Assembly (NCBI GenBank): GCA_013399015.1
Contig: VWZX01002936.1
Coordinates: 124,001 to 188,000 of the forward strand
Direction of reading: 5' to 3'
Length of the DNA stretch: 64,000 bases
Source of the DNA: Galbula dea
Taxonomy: Eukaryota > Chordata > Aves > Piciformes > Galbulidae
Shown piece by piece: positions 1 through 13,519 of the stretch. Position numbers and translations under genes: made by a program. Within the stretch, counting starts at the first letter, position 1, and the number at the start of each line of letters is the position of its first letter. The notes under the pieces are model-generated. The model made no database searches. It saw nothing but the letters and a program-made list of their open reading frames with translations, and was not told where the DNA came from.

Positions 1-195
1 TAAGTAGCTCTCATTGAAGATTAGAAAGTCAGGATATGCCCTGATTTGAGAATTGTCTGTACATTTACTGGTTTAATTTGTAACAGATTATGTTGAAAAC
101 TAAGAGTTTTATTGTGTGAATTTAGAACTATAAGGCCATTTATTGAGAGAGCACAAGCTGCCAGCTGTGAAATGGTCAATTAAAAGGTTTATGTT
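1..195. other. unique sequence, nothing recognised
   Basis: AT-rich DNA with no recognisable repeat, RNA gene or coding exon before the first CR1 remnant. Confidence 0.6.
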
Positions 196-365
196 CACAG
201 AATCACAGAATGATAGGAGCTGGAAGGGACCTTGAAAGATCATCTAGTTCAACCCCCCTGCCACAGCAGGATTCCCTAGACCAGGGCACACAGAAGCGTG
301 TCCAGACAGGTTTTGAATGATAGAAAGAGACTCCACAGCCTCTCTGGGCTGTTTGTTCCAGTGAT
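196..365 (-). mobile_element. CR1 LINE 3' fragment
   Basis: CR1 non-LTR retrotransposon fragment lying antisense to the window. Seen on the + strand: two ACAGAATC/ACAGAATG-like 8-mers (the CR1 3' tail in reverse), then GGAGCTGGAAGGGACC and a GATCATCTAGTTCAACC block, then the end of ORF2 as far as a TCTCTGGGCTGTTTGTTCC segment. The match fades at about 365, which is the usual 5' truncation. Only about 170 bp remain of a family whose full length is several kb. The wording is closest to the copies at 17090, 31157 and 33834, so the same subfamily is likely. No coding capacity is left. Confidence 0.93.
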
Positions 366-3310
366 TAAGTAGGAGTCTTCTAAATTCTCTTAAGGTACTA
401 AGTTTTGGTGGAATAAAGCAATTTTTTTATTAAAAAGATGAATGATTGGTCTCTGGTGTTTAAATGATAGTTATGTTGTACTGAAGAGTTATTCTTATTT
501 ATGTACCTGGGCATCTTTTGTGCTTGTTACAATTTTACTACATTGTGGAGTAACCAGCAGGTATAGGACTTCTCAGTAGGTAATGCTCCACTGTAGTATA
601 GTTGAGTAGGAAAGATAACTTTGTAGTATCTTCAGGAATTATTCTAATTTGCTATGTTTTAAGAAAGGAATATTGTTTCTGGGCATTTGATGTAAGTGGA
701 GGGCAGTGTTATATGAAGAAGGACTACGTCTCCCAGAAGGACTTCTAGACATGCCAAAATTTCCTCAGCTCTGTGAGCAGCAACACAAAAGCAGCAGCAA
801 CAGTAATTTCAAATCTCGATCTCTTAAACTTTGCTTAATGAACTTTTCATTAGAGAGTGTTCTTACAGATACTAAATGGGTTCTAGAAATTTAAATTGGA
901 CTGTTTTGCATGAGACCTACTAAAAGCCATAGGTTGGAATATAGAGGATAGATGTTAGTGTTGTCGTCTTCCAATTACCAGAGCATTGCATTGCACAGTC
1001 ATAAAAGAAACATTTTTTTGTATGTGCCTATGCAGTATAATCACCCTCTCAAAGCTGTACTATTCAAGCACAGACTGGAGGCTCTGTCTGTCATATGCAT
1101 TTAGTGGAATAGGATGTAAAAGTATTAAAACACAGGGAGCATTCTGATTTCCTTCCACTCCTTAATTTTACGTGTTAAGATAATAAGCAAGAGGATCAGT
1201 ACTTATTCTGAAACCAGGGAAGTGTGGTGTTAAGAGTCCAGATTTTGTCTCAAATCTTCTCATTTACAGCATTGTTTCTCACAATTAAGTTTCCAAGGCT
1301 CCTTTCTGTCTCTTTAATATTTTAGGAAGTGTTCTATAAAGGCAAAGCTTGGTGCATTTAATGAAACAAGTGATTCCATTTACTATTTGCAGGCCTTCAC
1401 TTGGAATAAGCAAACTAGTTGCTGCAACACTTAAGGTGGCTGATGGGGGATGGGGAGTAAATTATTATTGCTGTTGATAATGGAAGTTTCTGGACACTTA
1501 CAATGATGACTTCTATCTTATCATGAGGCAATCAAAGAATATGGCATTCAGTAATACTTTTAATGGCTTATGAATACGGAAATTTGTATGTGTTTCTTGT
1601 TAGATAAATGAAGGCAAAATTATTTATATAATTTGGGTTCCTAAAACTACCCTTGAGATACCTTTTGTATCAGGTGCAGATATACAATACTAGCAATATC
1701 TGTAATGAGGCATTAAGGAGAAAAGTAATTTCCCCATTACTGTGATATTGCATTATCTTTAATGTTGCACAGAAATTTTTGGAGAGAGCAGCCAAATATA
1801 ATTCCAGGGATAAAGATGAATGACTTTCTTACAAAGAAGCCTGAGTTTTCATTATAGTTTAACAAAATGGTAGGCATGATGATGTTGGATGTGTGGCAAC
1901 ATAGGATTGTAACTGATGCATTATGAGAAGCTGAGAAATAAGATTTTACAGTGCACAAAATTATCATGAAATATAAATGAAAGGCATTGAAATTAAGGTA
2001 AAAAGATGAGTAAGTTTGAGAGGGAAGATGTGCAGCCCTTCTTCCCTATTGTTTACAAATACTGAGAAGAACATTTGAATGTTGCAAGCCTCAAAATGTT
2101 TTCTATTTTTTAATGAATTTTCTCTACTCTTAAAGGTAGGTATGCCCTAAATTTGAGGAGGGAGATACATTTATTTTTGTGTGTTGATTTAGAATTAGAA
2201 TCAGTCCTACAGAGTTTAAGTCTGAAATATGCCACAACCTGGATATTATTTCTACATGTGACTTGTCTAGCTCTTTTGCTATCCATGTGAAAAGACATCA
2301 TCAGACTGTACTATAATGTATTTTGTGACTTTCCTCTAGATGGTAATACCATGCAGGACATTTTATGCCTAGTGCACCATGTAGGACTTGAGTCAAGTTG
2401 CTGACAGGAGGAAAAACTGTATTGTCTCTGGAATAACAGCCTGACAAGCAAGGATTCTCTCTCATACTTCAGCCACATATGTCAGAATGTTGCCCTGAGC
2501 TGCTTAAATGTCACCTTTTCCTACGCAGAGCTTTGTCATGCGGTTCTCTCTGCACCTGCCCTCATCACCACTTGCTTTGTTTGATTGTATCTATGTTAAC
2601 GTTTCTTGACTATTTAGAACCAAATTTGCATAGCTGAAAAATAATTTAAGTGTGAAACAGTAGATTATGGCCACTGGTTGAACCCTCCAGCCTTTCCTGA
2701 ATATCATTTGTCAATGATATTTATAGGCTGTTTTTACTAGATTAAGCAAAGATAAATCCTCTCTTTAAAACTGAGTAGGCCCCTAATGAAGCCCTTATTT
2801 CATGGTCCTTTTAAACTTTTCTGAAGCATGGAAATAAAACATGATTGCTGTCCTTATTCTGGTACATCCCATTCATTCAAACAAAACGTTTTAAAATAGT
2901 TCATAAAATGCCTTTTGATATGTTGCTTGTCGATGTGAAGTGGCTAATTATTTCCCCTAATGATGTGGCTTAATGGTTAAATGTTTAAATATTAATCTCC
3001 TGCCATAAAAAGATTTCTCACCCCTGCTCAGGGCTCTCCATTGACTTTTATGAACTAAAATATAAAAATCATTCACAGAGGATGTCAACAGAAGCAGCTG
3101 TCGCTGTCTTCTCATTTGCATCTTTTAATGACTAAGCTGACTTAAGCTGACACAAGACTGGACTGGGGACAGAAACTGGGCCAGGGCTAGCCAGGGCCAT
3201 GCAAACTTAGCTATTCACAGGAGACAAAAGGTCCTCTGAGTTTTCCTGATCTGTCAGTTGTGTGTACCAATCACAGCAGTACTCTACAACAGTCCTGAGG
3301 GTTTAGACCT
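366..3310. other. unique sequence, no gene seen
   Basis: About 2.9 kb of AT-rich unique DNA with only short, chance-length open frames. The part at about 2925-3140 is denser in homeodomain-like TAAT/ATTA cores and holds an ATTTGCAT octamer and a CAGCTG E-box, so it could be a conserved regulatory element (see findings). No repeat family was recognised elsewhere in the stretch. Confidence 0.5.
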
Positions 3311-3650
3311 CATAGTATTGTCTGAGCTGGAAGGGACCCGATAGGATCATTGAGTCCAGCTCTTAAACTCATGGAGGACACCCCAAGAATCACAGCATGT
3401 GCCTGAGAGCATTATCTAAATGCTTCTTAAATTCTGTCAGGCATGGTGCTGAGACAACTTCCTTGGAGAGGCAGTTCCAGATCCCGACCACCCTCTGAAT
3501 GAAGAAACTTTTCCTAATCTGCAGCCTGAACCTCCCCTGACTCAACTTCATCCCTTTTCCCCTAGTCCTTTTTCTGCCCACTGGAATAAGATCAGTCCCT
3601 GCCCTTCTCCTATCCTCTATGAGGATGTTGAAGAAGGCTATGAGGTCTTG
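3311..3650 (-). mobile_element. CR1 LINE 3' fragment (ORF2 C-terminus)
   Basis: Antisense CR1 copy of about 340 bp. The + strand opens with CATAGTATTG and GAGCTGGAAGGGACC, a decayed 3' tail. It continues with the reversed ORF2 C-terminus, which reads on the minus strand at 3390-3581 with the conserved order RTRGKG, then LQIRKSFFIQRVV, then W(N)xLSKEV and the final LDNALRHML. This 63-residue remnant matches the end of CR1 ORF2, downstream of the RT domain. The wording (ACAGCATGTGCCTGAGAG, TATCTAAATGCTTCTTAAA) matches the fragment at 32658, so those two belong to one older subfamily. It is 5'-truncated near 3650. Confidence 0.93.
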
Positions 3651-6600
3651 GAATAAATGTTCTGTCCATTCATAATATAAGATACAGAAACCTTCAGTAG
3701 CTTCGTTCCTTCTAACACTTCCCCTTCACAAAAGAAAAGGAGAGATGGATTCTTCACTGGAAATTCTGGTTTGATCCTGGAAACTAACTAGAGGAAGTTG
3801 GGACTGCCCATCTTTCTCTTGAGAGTCATATGAGATTGTATGCAGGTGTTACTGTGTGGAACTGCATTAATTTCAGGAATCCAGCTCTCATATGTACAAA
3901 GACTGCATTTATCTCTATGAATCAAACAATAATTCTACTACAGGATTGATAAGCCTCAGCTTACAGAAGTACATCGACAGTTTACAGTCAGACTGCGATA
4001 GCAGAAGATAGCTTAAGAGATTGTGTTTAAAATTCAGTAAACTTTTGCCTTTCACTTCCTGTATTTTGCTTGTTACCCAACTTACCTATCTTAAGTAATC
4101 ATAAGAATTTTCATATATATATATTGACCCTTAAAAAATTCATTGATTTCTATTTATATTCATTGCTGTTCTAATAACTAAATTGCAGTAGAAAATATTT
4201 GTATGTACGTTATTGGAAGCTGTTTCACAGAGAAGCATTTCAGGATCTGTTATGTTTCAATTAAATACTACCCTTCTGTTTTTCAAACAGCACTTCACTT
4301 TCATATCTTTCAGAGACTATTTTTATGTGGAGACAGCTAGGGTCCCTGAACACAGCTAAGTTAAAGTTTTAAAGCAACAATTCTCAAGCTGCTAAAGAGC
4401 ACTGCAAATCAGGTTTTTAGCTGGTGCTTGCTGGCAGCTTCTAGATGTTAACAGGCAGAGAGAAAAGATCAGTTGCTCGGGTAGTACTCATGTACTTGCA
4501 GTTTTGGTACACATAGTTATTTTTATTATCCCTCAGGCTTTGAGTGACAAGTTTGGCCTACTATTTGGTTGAAATTGTACTGAAGGATCTTGCAAAATCA
4601 AAAGCCTAGGAATTCGGTTTCATGTCTGTCCTTGCATCCTTTATTAGAATCAGCAATGTTGCAGCAGAGAATGTCTGACTAAAAAGACAATACTGGTAGT
4701 TATCTCTAAATTACACCTGTTTGCAGGTTTTTACTCAGAGTTGGCTCATGACAACTTGACAGTATTTATTGACAGCAGTACCTAACTAAAAAGTGTCCCT
4801 TTAATTAAAACAAAACTAGAATAAAATAAGAAGTCCTTTATAACATTTTCTGTTTCACACAGTAATAATTACTGTAACTCTGTGCTTGGTGTTCACACCA
4901 ATGTGAACTCACGAATTTCAGAGTTGGATCATTTCACTGATCAAGCCCACATTCTCTCAAAATGCCAAAAGTTTTCTGGGAGGTGATCTGAGTAATTCAA
5001 CTTGCCCTGCAGCCATCTTATCTTTAGACTGGATGGCAAGCAGGTGTAGGACAACTCCCAGCTGCAGGTAAGTGGTGTCCTATAGGGGAGCAGAACTGTC
5101 CTGTTCAGCAGACAGATATAGTTGGATGAGGTGATTGTGGGAAAATGTATCCTTAGGCTCCTGACTTCACTCCTCAGCATCACACCCAAAGTACAAGTGC
5201 AACAGATGGCAGGCTCATTGAATTCGTTTAATATGCAAGTGTTATATTTTATATGCTCTAAATAAAAGATTGAGTGGGTGAGCACCAGAAGGGAATGTTC
5301 CTTTTCACCTTATCTTGGTTCTTGTGTTCTGGGTTTTGAAGCATGTGTGTGTGTCTGGGGAGGTGGAATGTACAGGCTGAGAGGAAGCTTGCATCTTGCC
5401 TGGTGGATGCCTGAAAAAAGCAAGGAGACTGTGTGCAGTTGAGAATTGAGCCAAATTTCAAGGCTTAGGAAATGCAAAATGTCCTCTCTAGAAACCAGAA
5501 CTGTTGGGGCAGGAAGGTGAAGCTGGAGAGAGGACAATGGAGGGTTTTGCCTCAACTAGGGCTCTGTAGATTGTGGGTTTTGAAAGAAAAAAAAAAAAAG
5601 GAAGAGCCATACTGAAACCACACGTTACATTAAATGTGGCCTCTGGTTCAGCTCTCCCTTCTCCCTGAGTCTAGGGGCTTTGAGTTTGCTGCTTTAGTAG
5701 TTTTACTGAAGTGCTGTACTTGTAAGGTGTTTCAGAGACTTTTGGAGTCCTTTTTTCAATATAAGGCTACTTTAAACTGAAGTTTGTGTTGGTTTGTGGT
5801 CACATTCACCCCTTTAGAAAAGGAATCCTGAACTGGATTAGTTCTTTACCTGTGGTATATTGTAAAAAGTGTTGAAAGTACTCATAGGTTATGATCTTTC
5901 CTGAAAGTAGTAGAGTAACTGTTTTCTCCATGTATTTTTTTTTCTTAAAAGTATCTGTGGTTTTTTTTTTTCATTAAATAGATTAAGAAACCATATTGTG
6001 CTGATGTACAATTCCATACTTTTCAGTTCTGCAGAATTTACAACTCTTTTTATACTTTGCCTTTCTATAGAACATGTTAAGCTGTGCCAAGTATGCTATT
6101 CATATTAAATAAAAAGCTTTGCAGCAGCTTTGTAAACTTACATGCAAGGGTTATTTCATTCATTTATGATTAAGCTGAGGTCAGCCTATCATCATGTAAA
6201 ATAACTCTGTTAAGGATCAACTCTCATTCATGATGCTACTGTTACAGATTTTGAAGATACTGGCCCTCCTGTCAACTCCAAACAGCTGGAAGTCTATGAT
6301 CTTGGCACTGAATTGGACTTTGTGTCTGTCCAATTTTTCCAGTTCTTTTGAGGACAAATGAGTGTCTTGTTACTGAAAAGAGCAGCTTGACACCTAGCTC
6401 CATTAATATTACAAATTTGGCCACCTGAGTCCTGGGCACTGAACAGCAGCATCATTCAAAGTCACCCACAACTGATGTTTCTATTCTTCATGTGGTAGAA
6501 CTGTCAGCTGGAAGCCTTGTAAGTTCAAAGAGAGAGTTAACTGGGATAGTAAAAACTAGATATAGACAGCAATGAACACTTCCATCATCCTAGAAATCCC

Positions 6601-6828
6601 AACAGATCATTTTTCTCTGAGCATTAAATGAATTAAATATACATCTGAAAGTTCACAGAATCTTTTAGCAGAAAAAAAATGGTTGCTGTAATGACCCTAG
6701 TGAAAATTAAAATCTGAATATGTTGCCACTAGACTGTCTCTTTGTTCTCTTGGGGAAATGACATTTTTGACAGTGAGAATAGTTTAGTGTCTCATTCAGA
6801 AATTTGATTTCTGATCAGTAAACCAGTA
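3651..6828. other. unique sequence, no gene seen
   Basis: About 3.2 kb of AT-rich DNA. It contains a short (AT)n run at 4112-4125, a TG run at 5344-5354 and A13 at 5587-5599. Three overlapping open frames on the minus strand at 4941-5555 lack recognisable motifs and have chance-like lengths. A strong donor-like CAG|GTAAGT at 5065-5071 has no convincing exon beside it. Confidence 0.5.
5587..5599. repeat. A13 homopolymer
   Basis: Run of 13 A on the + strand. It has no retroposed body upstream and no target-site duplication that I could see, so it is a simple repeat rather than a poly(A) tail. Confidence 0.85.
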
Positions 6829-6880
6829 TTGGAGGGAGATGATCTTAAAGGTCCTTTCAAACACAGGCCATTCTATGACT
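6829..6880 (+). mobile_element. CR1 3'-terminal scrap
   Basis: Short sense-strand CR1 tip of about 52 bp. It reads GATGATCTTAAAGGTCCTTT followed by ATTCTATGACT, which is the CR1 3' UTR end plus one 8-mer tail unit. Nothing upstream matches CR1, so the insertion is extremely 5'-truncated or the rest has decayed. Confidence 0.75.
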
Positions 6881-7149
6881 GTTAATAGTTTTATGATGGT
6901 ACATCTATTATGAGAGCTGTAGAAAAACTGAGCAGGGATTTTTTTTTTTTGGGGGGGGGGGGGGACAAAAGGGGAATACTTGTAAAAATTTCTGTTGGAG
7001 TATTTTTTTTATTGTTTGTTTCTTACCAGAGTTTAAAACCAAATTATACTTCAGCTTTTTAAATCAAAATGTGGACTAAATGTTAGAAAATATGGAGGAG
7101 AGTGGAATAGGATGTTCTGGAGCTTATTCATGTAGAATCAAGAAGAATG
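6881..7149. other. unique spacer with homopolymer junction
   Basis: Spacer between two CR1 remnants, notable only for the T12-G14 junction at 6939-6964, annotated separately. Confidence 0.5.
6939..6964. repeat. T12-G14 homopolymer junction
   Basis: Twelve T (6939-6950) run directly into fourteen G (6951-6964) with no intervening base. A pure G run of this length is rare in AT-rich DNA and can form a quadruplex. The junction with a T run is unusual, and its exact length may not be reliable in the assembly. Confidence 0.9.
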
Positions 7150-7216
7150 ATGTATCAAAGAATAATGTAGTTTGAAAAGGGCCTATGGATGTCATCTGGT
7201 CTAGCTCCCCACTGAG
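7150..7216 (-). mobile_element. degraded CR1 3' fragment (possible)
   Basis: The + strand reads AAAGAATAATGTAGTTTGAA, then AAGGGCCTATGGATGTCATC and TGGTCTAGCTCCCC. This parallels the reversed CR1 3' end (AGAATAATTTAGGTTGGAA, GGTCATCTGGTCCAACCCC). The divergence is high, so the copy is old and probably of the CR1-Y type. The match is lost beyond about 7216, although a weak relationship could run a little further. Confidence 0.6.
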
Positions 7217-10200
7217 ATTTCATCTATTTGTGAAACAAACTATTGTACAGCTCCTATGAATTTGAAATGGTGTCTTATATGTAAAAGTTTGATTACTAAT
7301 TTCTAGAGTCAATTTATTCTTATGTCCAGACCCATCCCTCTTACCTCCATGCCTCCAGCTAATATCTCCTTCTTCAGTGACAATGGGTTACTTAATGAGA
7401 AATGACATTTAGTGTGAAATGTGGATGATTAGAGGTAACTAAATATAACAAACTAATGGTAATAATAGCATATGAAGTCATTCTATTCTTGAAGTCCTTC
7501 CAAGCAGGGAGAGATGATGCACACAATTGTTCTGCTGACACAAGCTGCCATGACCTGCATGATGCTCTCAGGCACTGGCAGAACTGCTGGCTTAGGTGTG
7601 AAGGTCGACTGTATGTGTAGCCTGCATTAAGAGCCTAGCTGTGCTGCCTCATTCTCTACTGCTGGCTTAGTCCTAGCTTCATCATTACAGTTACACCTGG
7701 AATACAAGCTGACCTTCTCTGTCATGTTGGAACAGAGATCTTTTGTGTCTAAAGACTCCCCAGACAGAACAGTATTGTACTTTTCGTTGAGTAATTTAAA
7801 TCAACCAGACAACATAGAAAAAGAAATTAGAAAGTGAGTTCTAAATTTAATTTCAATTGTGAAAAAACTGTATTTTATTAGTTAGCTATTTCCCAATTTG
7901 CATGCATTTGTCTACATCCCTTAAACCTGGCCTGTAGAGACTGCAGCACTCAGCCTTCGGGTTCATGGCCTCCCCAGCCCTGAGTTGGGTGTCTTCCTGT
8001 ATTGCAGGGCGTAAGCAAGGCCTCAGTGGTTTAAATGGTCAGTTTGTTTTAGAAATAATTGACTTATTTCTCAACAAAACTATATCCTCATTGAAATTAC
8101 CAGGAACTTATCACAGTTATATTAAGTATTCTGGTTAGGAGTTGTGCCTAAGTATGGCTAAGAGACCTACCTGATGCTTTAGAAATGGTTGTGGTAGAAG
8201 TATTTGAAACGAACCTTCTGCTCCCTCCTCCCCACCAAAATACTTATGAAGTATTGTGGCCTAAGCAGAAACCTTCATGGAAGGAAGGTGGTGGTGAGAT
8301 CCTTCTTCTTTATCCTTCAGGCTAAAGCAGACAAGTTGTGATGCATAAAAACATTTGTGTCTCTGTCAAGTCACTGCATCCCTGTGCAATGCCATTGTGT
8401 CTCTATGTTCTGACAAACTGTCACCATGTATCATCATAGTGTGTTAAGTTATGGTGTCAGCATAATGTGTAGGAGACCCTTACTGGCTTGTGTTCTGTAC
8501 TTACTCAAGAATAAAAGTAACAGAATACATCTAAATAGAGGAGGATTCCCATCTAAAATAATCAGCCCAATTTATTATCCTGTATTTCACATACAGGTAT
8601 ACTATTGCATTTAAAGACTAGTGTTTGAAGCCTGTATTTAATTGGATAAGGAAAGAAACTTGTGACATGTACTCATCATGATTAGACATGTATTTTATTT
8701 TTGAAAATTAATCAGACATAAACTTTCCATCCTAGAAGGTTTCCAGGTTCTAAAGGTAGAATCATATTCAACATTGCTCTGAAAATATAGTCTTATGAAA
8801 TATAGAGGCTTAGTGTACGTTACTGTAACTGATCTAATAGAACCAGAATTGTTACACACATTGAAAATTCTAATCTAATATAAAGTGTTCACTTCTGTAC
8901 TTCAAAACCTGATGGCCATAGTTAAATTTCTCTTTTACTGTTAACCAGCATCCAGAATAAGGTGTTCTTGAGGTAAATGAAACCTATTAGTTAAAGGGTA
9001 TCTGCACTTAGATACTGATTTGCAAAAATTCTTATTTCTGATACACACAATGTGATATTTATTCTTGGACAATGATAAAGTAAACCTGATTTGACTCTGC
9101 AAGTATTTAATCTCAAGTGAAACACCTTGGATATTCAGAGACAGCTGTTTTCTATGACTTTTGGTTTAGAGGTACATTAATATTCCATTCTATATGACTG
9201 CAATCATCAATGTGGATAAACACTTAGAAATCAACCCCAGATCATAAGTTTTCATTGCTAGAAAAACAACAAAATCACAGTGCTCTTTGTCAGTGAAAAC
9301 TCTGCATAAAATCTCTGTAACATAGAAATAATGTCTTAGACTATCAGCAGAGTTTTTAGAAAGAAAACCTCTGTAGAGTTTCTCTCTTGTTTGTCCTGAA
9401 GTGTGTTTTGGTGCTTTTGGTTTAGGTTTGTGAGCATCAAGAGCACTTGGACACGAAGAGGACATTCTGTTCTATATACAGAGTGTGTGGGAATGAACCC
9501 AGAAAAAAAAATAAGAGAGGGGTCAGGTTAATTAATGCATGTTTCTAACCTCTTTGATGTAAAAAGTTAACATGCAGGTTGAATTCCCTTTTATTAGCAT
9601 TTTCTTTCAAAGAACAGATGTGGATTCTGTCTCTTGCCACTGTATTTTATTACTATTATCCGAGTACAAGGGACAAGAGTTGATACTAATCTTTCTGAAG
9701 AGACCAGTGAGATAAGAGTGGCTAGAATGGCATTGTTTGCTGAGTCTTGTACCATGATATATCTGAGTTATAAGTAGAATATCTTTGCTGGTGAATTAGG
9801 TCCTCTAGCCTTTGTTCTTTGTCTTTTCTGTAGTTTTTGTAGGAATCAGAAGAACTTCTTTTTCTTACTACTCTGGAAATTGTCTGTTCTTATTGGGGGC
9901 ATATTTATATAGCCTCACACTTTTGAGGTGAGTGTGCACTGGCAGCCAAAAAGCAGCTTTGACTACTGAACAGTGGGATGAGGTTTAGAAGGACCCATCT
10001 TCAGCTAATGGAGTTTCCTAAAGGGCCAGTCAGCCTTCATTGCCTTGTTGGTTTCACTGGAGAACTTCACATCTCCATGCTCTGGCAAATTGAAACTTTG
10101 GGGCCAGCCAGTCTTTAAGAGCAGGGTCAGTTTGGAACCACTGATCCTGTCTATAGGGAAGTCCAAACAACAACATTGGTGATTTTGTAACAGAATCTTG

Positions 10201-13200
10201 TAATGCTAGTTAGAGTTTAAACATAAGAAGAGGAGACTTTGTTCATGAGAGCATAGGAAGAATGTCATAAGCAGATCAGGAAGAACTCAAATATTTGAAT
10301 TTACATGTTCTTGCTGTCCAAAAGACAAGCCTGCATTCATGTAAGCCTTTTGAAATAGAACTTAGAAACATCACAGGACATGTAAATCCTATTCAGATGG
10401 ATAATAGTTTGGTATGCTTTTTCTTCTATAAACTTGCAAGTTGTTAAATTTGAGGTCTTATCATGAAAAAGTATTTCTATATTTGATGGCATAAATTCTT
10501 TCACACAAACATTATAAACCCTTCAGAATTTTATGAAAAAAGACCACCCAAACACATGGGCACCAGGTAAGGACAGGCAAAATTTTGACCAGAAAAACCC
10601 CCCAATCCCTAATTACTAATGTGTTAACTTTACACAAAAAATTGAAAATCACACTTTGGATCACAGTTGCTTGTCTGAAGAGTTAAAAATCATTACTGGC
10701 TTGAAGTGCTGAAGGTTTTCTTTTTTAAACTAGCATCTGTTTTATTTGCCATCTCAGTGTAGGTATTTTAGAGTGCACTCAAGTTTTACTTTCTGGCTTT
10801 GTGGACTGGAAGTTTCACTTTAGTGCCTATGCTAATTAAGTATTGATCACATGAATATGAGGATCAGAATTTATTTAAAAGAAAAATTTGAAGTATTGTG
10901 CAATTTATTGGTCATTGGCACTGCTGAGGAAATGGAAAGTAAGGAATTTATTAGAAACAGGAAAGGAGAGAAAACCTCAAAGGGTGTGTGTCGCTCTGTT
11001 GAGAGATGAGGTATTTCTGTAGTGATATGTCATGACATGGTCATCTCTGTAGTGCCTTACAAACACAGTAGTGTTTTTCATGCAATGAAATATTAGCACC
11101 TGAACTCAGTTTTGCTACTAGTTTCCATGTAGCTTTGTGATAAAATTAGTAAAGGATGTTAAAGTTGGGATAGTAAGAAAATATACTTGTGAAAATTCAA
11201 GGTAAATTATTTTCTTCCAGTATTCCTCCAGTGAATAAATACTGCACAGAAAATAGAAAAGGAAATTTCCAAATGTTATTTTTTGTTTGTTTAAGCCTGG
11301 AAAGAAACCATTGTTGCATCTGCTGTGACAACCAACATTGGGACCCAGCCCCACTATGCTGACACTTTAAGTGTGCTAAGAGAAATAGTTACTGTAGATT
11401 CAAAACTATTTGTGAGGTTAATCTTTTAATGATAAATCTTTTGGAAATGGTTCTGAATGATCCTGATGATGGTTTTAGTATCTTAGTGATATTTACACAT
11501 TTAAACAAACCCCTTCTTTATTTCTTTATATTTAGTGTGTTGGTGAATGATTTGAGTAAACTTTTTTTTTCTAAGAAGCTATTTATGTGTCTTTATAACA
11601 ACTTTCTTCTTACATTTGTGGCAAGAATATTTTCAGTGGAGTGTGTTGACATTTCTTCATAGTCCAAAGGAATTGCTTTGGGAGGTATCTTTCATAAGAT
11701 TCTTAAGCAAATGAGAAGATTGAGAACAGCAAATAAATGCATTAAGCTCCTTATCTAAAACCATCCTAAATCATTGAAATGTATATATATTTGCATGTGA
11801 AAGCTGCTGAAATATCATTCTAGTAGAATGGTTGATATAAATAATTCTGGCTAGTCACTGTCTACCTTCTATTTTAATTTTAGCTGGAGAAGCCTCTCTG
11901 GAGAAACACTAATTCCTATTTAAATGCCTTAGAATTTTACAGATGGAGATGAACCTATCAATGAATCATGCTTTGCTGTGAACTGATAGGACTGTTGGAA
12001 TGACATATAGTCTAAACTTGTCATCTTAGAAAACAAACAATTAATACTTACTGTTTTCAAGAATAGTGGCTATGTGTAAGTAAAGAATTTGTTTGTGTTG
12101 AAAACCTTCATTTGTTAGAGAATAACATTGCCATTTCTGCACCATTGTGTTTCCATGTGTGGTTATGTGCTGTAATACAGCTCTTGACAGCTATAGTTTG
12201 CAGTGATGAGAAAGCTGATGGTGCTTTCAGACATGTTGAAGAGGTGGTGGGACAGCCTTGCACAGAGAGATTAAGAGCTGTGAGTTTGCCACATTGAGCA
12301 AAACTGAGCATCCAAATGTTCTCAAGCAGATCCCAAGGAGATGCAGTGAAACTTCAGTTTAGACAGAAGGATGCCAGTAGACAGAGGTTTACGAGTTGTT
12401 CCCAGAGGTGCTGCAGATGAGTGAGTGCTTAAATACAAAGAGAGGAGAAAGGGATGGGCAAAGGCAGCACCTGCTTGGAAGGGGAATGAGAAACCAACCT
12501 TTAAGGAACAGTTTAAAAAGGGGAAAAAATTGGAAGATTGTGCATATCCCAGTTTTACAGTATCCTATTTCCAAAACTGGGAAATTGAGAGAATCCTATC
12601 TAACGTTCAGATCTCGTTTTAAATCTCCATGTACAATATGCAGGCCAGAAAATTAAAATCTCCTGCCTACCAGTTGTATAACTGCCTCTTGCCAAAAATT
12701 ATTAATGAAAAAGAACTGGTTCTAGTTACTTACCTTTTCTGTAACCCTTGAAGTTCCACACACAAGCAAAAAATTAAGTCGCCAACAGAAAGTTGGATGG
12801 AATTTTGGATTTAGTGGCTTTTCTTTCCTCAGGAAAATGTCAGGGAGAGGACAAGGATTTGCAGAGAATGACAAAGTAAAACTAGGCCTTTAGTTAACAT
12901 GCCTTCCTCACAGACACCAAGGCCTTGAAGGCATTTCAGACTTCTATCCTGTGTCCTTAAGCACATCACAGAAGAGGAAATCAATCAGGCTTTGTGTTTT
13001 GAGGAACTCTTAGATGGAAATCTTACCCCAGGTTGCCACTTCAAAAGCTGATATCTCCACAGCAGAGAAATCCATCAAAGGCTGAACGGTGAGAGGGGTG
13101 GCTGTACAACTGCAGGCTGCTTGGTCAGGACTCTGTGTCTGACCTGACATATTAAAATGTGAGAGGAAAGTCAAGAGGAGGAAGGGAACTCTTTAAAATA

Positions 13201-13519
13201 GGTGTCCCAGAGCAGCTGTCCAAGTAGTGTTCCTCCACATTCTGAAGGACTTTTTATTTTTGGTGAGCTTTGTGCTGAATGTAAATGAGGAGTAAAATTA
13301 CTCTTTTCCCTTTTCTAATGGATGTAGATAAGCCTTAGAATATGACTCCAAAATTGTTCCAGAAACCTAGCACATAACAAACGACAAAAAGGCATCAGGT
13401 AAGATGTAAAATGAAAAGATTCCATTTTAGTGACATTAAAAAATTGTGTAAGGGATAATAATAATTTCATCCATGGTCTGAGAAGAATTAGGGAGTGTCT
13501 TAATCATTACTGTGTGTTT
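7217..13519. other. unique sequence, no gene seen
   Basis: About 6.3 kb of AT-rich DNA without a recognised repeat. Open frames of 60-91 codons (for example 9190-9465 minus and 12396-12656 plus) carry no known motif. Splice-like pairs occur, for instance an acceptor ending at 9842 with a donor at 9928, and on the minus strand a donor near 12737. These are at the frequency expected of pseudoexons and are not called. Confidence 0.5.

Noticed and set aside
9843..9927. 85-bp segment with a strong acceptor and a GAG|GTGAGT donor
   Set aside because: Only one frame is open and the peptide is not recognisable. Similar pairs occur several times in the window (for example 5028-5067 and 30152-30204), as expected by chance.
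12738..12831. Minus-strand segment with a donor near 12737 and a pyrimidine-rich acceptor near 12832
   Set aside because: One frame is open over 94 bp but there is no recognised peptide and no neighbouring exon.
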